Shown: positions 6,163-8,150 of the stretch, in pieces
Layout of the letters: the number at the start of each line of letters is the position of its first letter
Numbering within the stretch: position 1 is the first letter of the stretch
Source of the DNA: Candidatus Latescibacterota bacterium
Lineage (GTDB): Bacteria; Latescibacterota; Latescibacteria; Latescibacterales; Latescibacteraceae
Assembly: GCA_018656855.1 (NCBI GenBank)
Contig: JABHYP010000136.1
Span: forward strand, 1-8,150
Direction: 5' to 3'
Length of the DNA stretch: 8,150 nucleotides
The notes under the pieces: model-generated
The model's database searches: none
What the model was told of the DNA's origin: nothing
What the model saw: only the letters and a program-made list of their open reading frames with translations
Program-made: the position numbers and the translations under genes

Positions 6163-6816
6163 ATGCGGAGAAAAGTATCTGCATGCTTCATCATTTTGTT
6201 TGTCGCAGTAACGCTTCTTGTTATGTCGGGTTGCGCCGCACAAAAAGAGGCACAAAGAGAGCTTGAATCTCAGAAAAAACAGCTTCAGGCATCCCAGAGC
6301 AGAATCAGGGAACTTGAGGCACAGATCAAAGAGTTTCAGTCGAAACTGGATGATACTCAGAGTGACATAGAACGTGTCAGTACTGAGAAACAGCAGGTTT
6401 CGAGTGAGGCGGGCGATCTTCGTTCCCGTATAACAAGGATGGATAGGGAAAAAGCTTCGCTTGAGAGGGAAGTGGCCAGCGGAAAAGAAGAAGCGCAAAA
6501 AGCTGCAAGGAGAATTAGGAGCCTTAACAGCCAGGTCGCCAGGTTTAAGAAAGAGCTTGTAGAAAAAGAGGAACTTATAGCTTCCAAGGACAGTGAAATA
6601 GCATCTCTCGAAGATCAGCAGGCCCAGCTTGCCCGCACTATTTCAGAGAATAGGCAGCAGATAGCACAGCTTGAAAATGACAAAACAGCATTAACAAATC
6701 AGATGAATGAAGCTATCGCGGCAAAAGACAGTAGAATCAAATTAACTACTATCATTGCGGTTATTCTCGGAATCGCTGCGGTCGGCGCAGGAGCGTGGGG
6801 TGCAACGAAGAAATAA
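6163..6816 (+). CDS. Coiled-coil envelope lipoprotein with C-terminal glycine-rich hydrophobic segment
   Basis: 217 residues; I recognise no named family. Seen: signal peptide 1-23 with basic MRRK, a hydrophobic core and MSGC, so C24 is the likely lipidated cysteine; an almost uninterrupted charged heptad-like region (about 27-190) rich in Glu, Lys, Gln, Arg and Leu, without prolines; then a hydrophobic segment (194-212) with spaced glycines (G203, G208, G210, G213) and a terminal ATKK. The design recalls Lpp and Lpp-like spacers (lipid anchor, coiled coil, C-terminal lysine), but it is about three times longer and Lpp has no such hydrophobic tail. At about 0.15 nm per residue the helix would be near 24 nm, close to periplasm width; that is inference. 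It diverges from tolQ and has a strong ribosome site and its own terminator, so it is probably a single-gene transcript. A function in envelope spacing or tethering is plausible, not shown. Confidence 0.85.
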   Translation: MRRKVSACFIILFVAVTLLVMSGCAAQKEAQRELESQKKQLQASQSRIRELEAQIKEFQSKLDDTQSDIERVSTEKQQVSSEAGDLRSRITRMDREKASLEREVASGKEEAQKAARRIRSLNSQVARFKKELVEKEELIASKDSEIASLEDQQAQLARTISENRQQIAQLENDKTALTNQMNEAIAAKDSRIKLTTIIAVILGIAAVGAGAWGATKK

Positions 6817-6837
6817 TAATGTATGAAATAAAATAAT

Positions 6838-6875
6838 AAAAGGGATGAAGCAAAAACTTCATCCCTTTTTGTTTT
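6838..6875. terminator. Bidirectional intrinsic terminator between convergent genes
   Basis: A perfect 13-bp stem (6838-6850 with 6857-6869), AAAAGGGATGAAG against CTTCATCCCTTTT, with loop CAAAAA. On the plus strand it is followed by T5-G-T4; on the minus strand by TTTTATTATTTTATTT. It lies 21 nt after the lipoprotein stop and just past the end of the convergent SUMF1 gene, so it can serve both. Confidence 0.95.
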
Positions 6876-6883
6876 AGTGGAGA

Positions 6884-8150
6884 TTACCGTCTGACAATAC
6901 GGAATCCAACATCGCTGTAATTCTTATCAGGATTAAAATCCCGCCTTTTTGACGATGTACAGTCCTTAGGCCAGTCCAGCCAACTTCCGCCGCGCAGGAC
7001 ACGTTCCTTGCTATTTGAAACGCCGGTTGGATTTTCTGTTTTTTTATCTATCTCGTAAGACCTTTTACTGTACCAGTCGTTACACCATTCCCATACATTG
7101 CCGTGCATATCGTACAATCCGAACGCATTTGCTGCTTTCTGGGCAACCGGGTGTGTTTTTTCACCGCTGTTTCTTTGATACCATCCCGCTCTGTTCAACG
7201 CACTCTCGCCATTGCCGGAGTTATATTCCGAACCGATATTGCCGCGGCAGGCGTGCTCCCATTCAGCTTCGGTCGGCAAACGGAAGCCGTTTTTGCTGAA
7301 ATCACACTCTCCCGTACTGAGGTTATAACATTTCTCCAGGCCGAGCCTTTCACTCAGCCTGTTGCAAAACGTTATCGCATCTTTCCAGGAAACTTTTTCA
7401 ACAGGGCAGTTGTCATCCAGTTTGTGAAATGAGGGATTGGAACTCATGACTGAGCTGTACTGCGCCTGTGTTACTTCTGTGTTACTCATTGTAAATGCTG
7501 AAAGTGCGATAGTGCGCACAGGCTTTTCGTCGCTGTCTCCATTATTTGAACCCATCTTAAACGTTCCGGCGGAAATATCCGCCATGGTGATAGACAGTAA
7601 AGAAAGTTCTGTGCTAATTTTTTTATTAAATGTTTCCTGTTTCTCGATAAAGGCAATCTTTTCTTTCGCATCATTGCTGTTACGCCCGTCAGGAAAAGAA
7701 ATAAGGTATGTGGAATACGATTCTTTTGTATTTCTATTCATGGCTATGCGGAACGCCTCGTTGTCACGCTTTGCAAGTTCCTCAGCATTTGCCCTTTCTT
7801 TTTCAGCAGCTTCTTTGTCGAGAGCGGACAGCTTATCACGTGCTTTATCAACATTTTTGCCAAGTGGAAACGCCCGTAAATACGAAGAATAAGCCTGTAC
7901 GGTGTTGTCTGCTTCAGCCTTACTGTATGCCTCGTCGTCTTTTTGTGCGGCCTCGGCCTTTGATCTTTCTTCTTCGGCGCTACGTTCTTTTTTGATTCGA
8001 GCCTGTTCATCTCTTTGTTTCTGTAATGACTCTTCTCTGAGACGTGCTTCCTCCAGTTCTTTCTCCTCAAAAGCAGCTATTTTTTCGTTGGCCTCATCAG
8101 TGTGGAGTCCTTCCGGATACTTTTCCAGATACGTAATATAGGCCTCCCTG
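6884..8150 (-). CDS. SUMF1/FGE-sulfatase domain protein with coiled-coil and YL-FP-G repeats, 5' end outside window
   Basis: The frame is open from the right edge (last full codon 8149-8147) to TAA at 6884: 421 residues, C-terminus complete. An internal ATG at 7741 is not the start, because coding character continues upstream without a stop. Seen: three repeats of the form AYxxYLxxFPxG followed by AxxKI/L (near 8146, 7897 and 7723), joined by Glu/Lys/Ala-rich charged helix; then a SUMF1 domain (about residues 189-421 here) with ISAGTFKMGS, TNTEVTQ-like NTEVTQAQY, CPVEKVSWKDAITFCN, FRLPTEAEWEHACRG, LYDMHGNVWEWCNDWY, VLRGGSW and DVGFRIVRR. True formylglycine-generating enzymes need two cysteines shortly after GGSW; here only one follows (in KDCTSSKRR), so sulfatase activation is unlikely. 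Such proteins are often paralogous surface or regulatory proteins of unknown ligand. No signal peptide can be judged. It converges on the lipoprotein gene. Confidence 0.9.
   Translation of the reverse strand, partial: REAYITYLEKYPEGLHTDEANEKIAAFEEKELEEARLREESLQKQRDEQARIKKERSAEEERSKAEAAQKDDEAYSKAEADNTVQAYSSYLRAFPLGKNVDKARDKLSALDKEAAEKERANAEELAKRDNEAFRIAMNRNTKESYSTYLISFPDGRNSNDAKEKIAFIEKQETFNKKISTELSLLSITMADISAGTFKMGSNNGDSDEKPVRTIALSAFTMSNTEVTQAQYSSVMSSNPSFHKLDDNCPVEKVSWKDAITFCNRLSERLGLEKCYNLSTGECDFSKNGFRLPTEAEWEHACRGNIGSEYNSGNGESALNRAGWYQRNSGEKTHPVAQKAANAFGLYDMHGNVWEWCNDWYSKRSYEIDKKTENPTGVSNSKERVLRGGSWLDWPKDCTSSKRRDFNPDKNYSDVGFRIVRR

Noticed and set aside
7437..7892. Long plus-strand frames opposite the SUMF1 gene
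   Set aside because: They are antisense shadows; the minus strand carries a continuous, family-recognisable protein there.

Overview
The window comes from a Gram-negative (two-membrane) bacterium. It carries a complete, collinear Tol-Pal cell-envelope operon on the minus strand in the order tolQ, tolR, tolA-like, tolB, pal, cpoB/ybgF. Three lipoprotein signal peptides (Pal, CpoB and a coiled-coil protein) and a cleavable signal peptide on TolB agree with an outer membrane. Base composition is moderate, with strongly A/T-rich spacers. A TonB-like short TolA, a SUMF1-domain protein with AYxxYLxxFPxG repeats, and a bacterial TMTC-type membrane glycosyltransferase are the kind of mix I associate with anaerobic FCB-type lineages such as Fibrobacterota/Chitinivibrionia. 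That placement is a guess; no rRNA or tRNA is present to fix it.

Layout, left to right. 1-1071 (minus): the N-terminal 357 residues of a multi-spanning TMTC-like glycosyltransferase, cut by the left edge. 1211-5780 (minus): the Tol-Pal operon, transcribed right to left with short gaps (12-74 nt) and two visible start-codon peculiarities (tolB appears to use ATT; tolA has no Shine-Dalgarno and is probably coupled to tolR). 5781-6162: a 382-nt A/T-rich divergent intergenic region holding the probable tolQ promoter, a G/C-rich hairpin and an A-tract palindrome. 6163-6816 (plus): a lipoprotein made almost wholly of coiled coil and ending in a glycine-rich hydrophobic segment. 6838-6875: a strong bidirectional terminator. 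6884-8150 (minus): the C-terminal 421 residues of a SUMF1-domain protein preceded by charged coiled-coil and YL-FP-G repeats; its start lies beyond the right edge.

How they fit together. TolQ and TolR form the proton-driven inner-membrane motor. The TolA-like protein transmits force through its TonB-type C-terminal domain to periplasmic TolB and to the peptidoglycan-binding lipoprotein Pal, and CpoB links Tol activity to septal peptidoglycan synthesis. The divergent coiled-coil lipoprotein is predicted to sit in the same compartment and could be a further envelope-spanning or spacing element. The TMTC-like and SUMF1 proteins are neighbours without a demonstrated link to Tol.

The most interesting items are the coiled-coil lipoprotein with membrane-seeking segments at both ends, the apparent ATT start of tolB, the repeat-bearing SUMF1 protein lacking the FGE cysteine pair, and the structured divergent intergenic region. 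I see no evidence of a wholly new multi-gene system.
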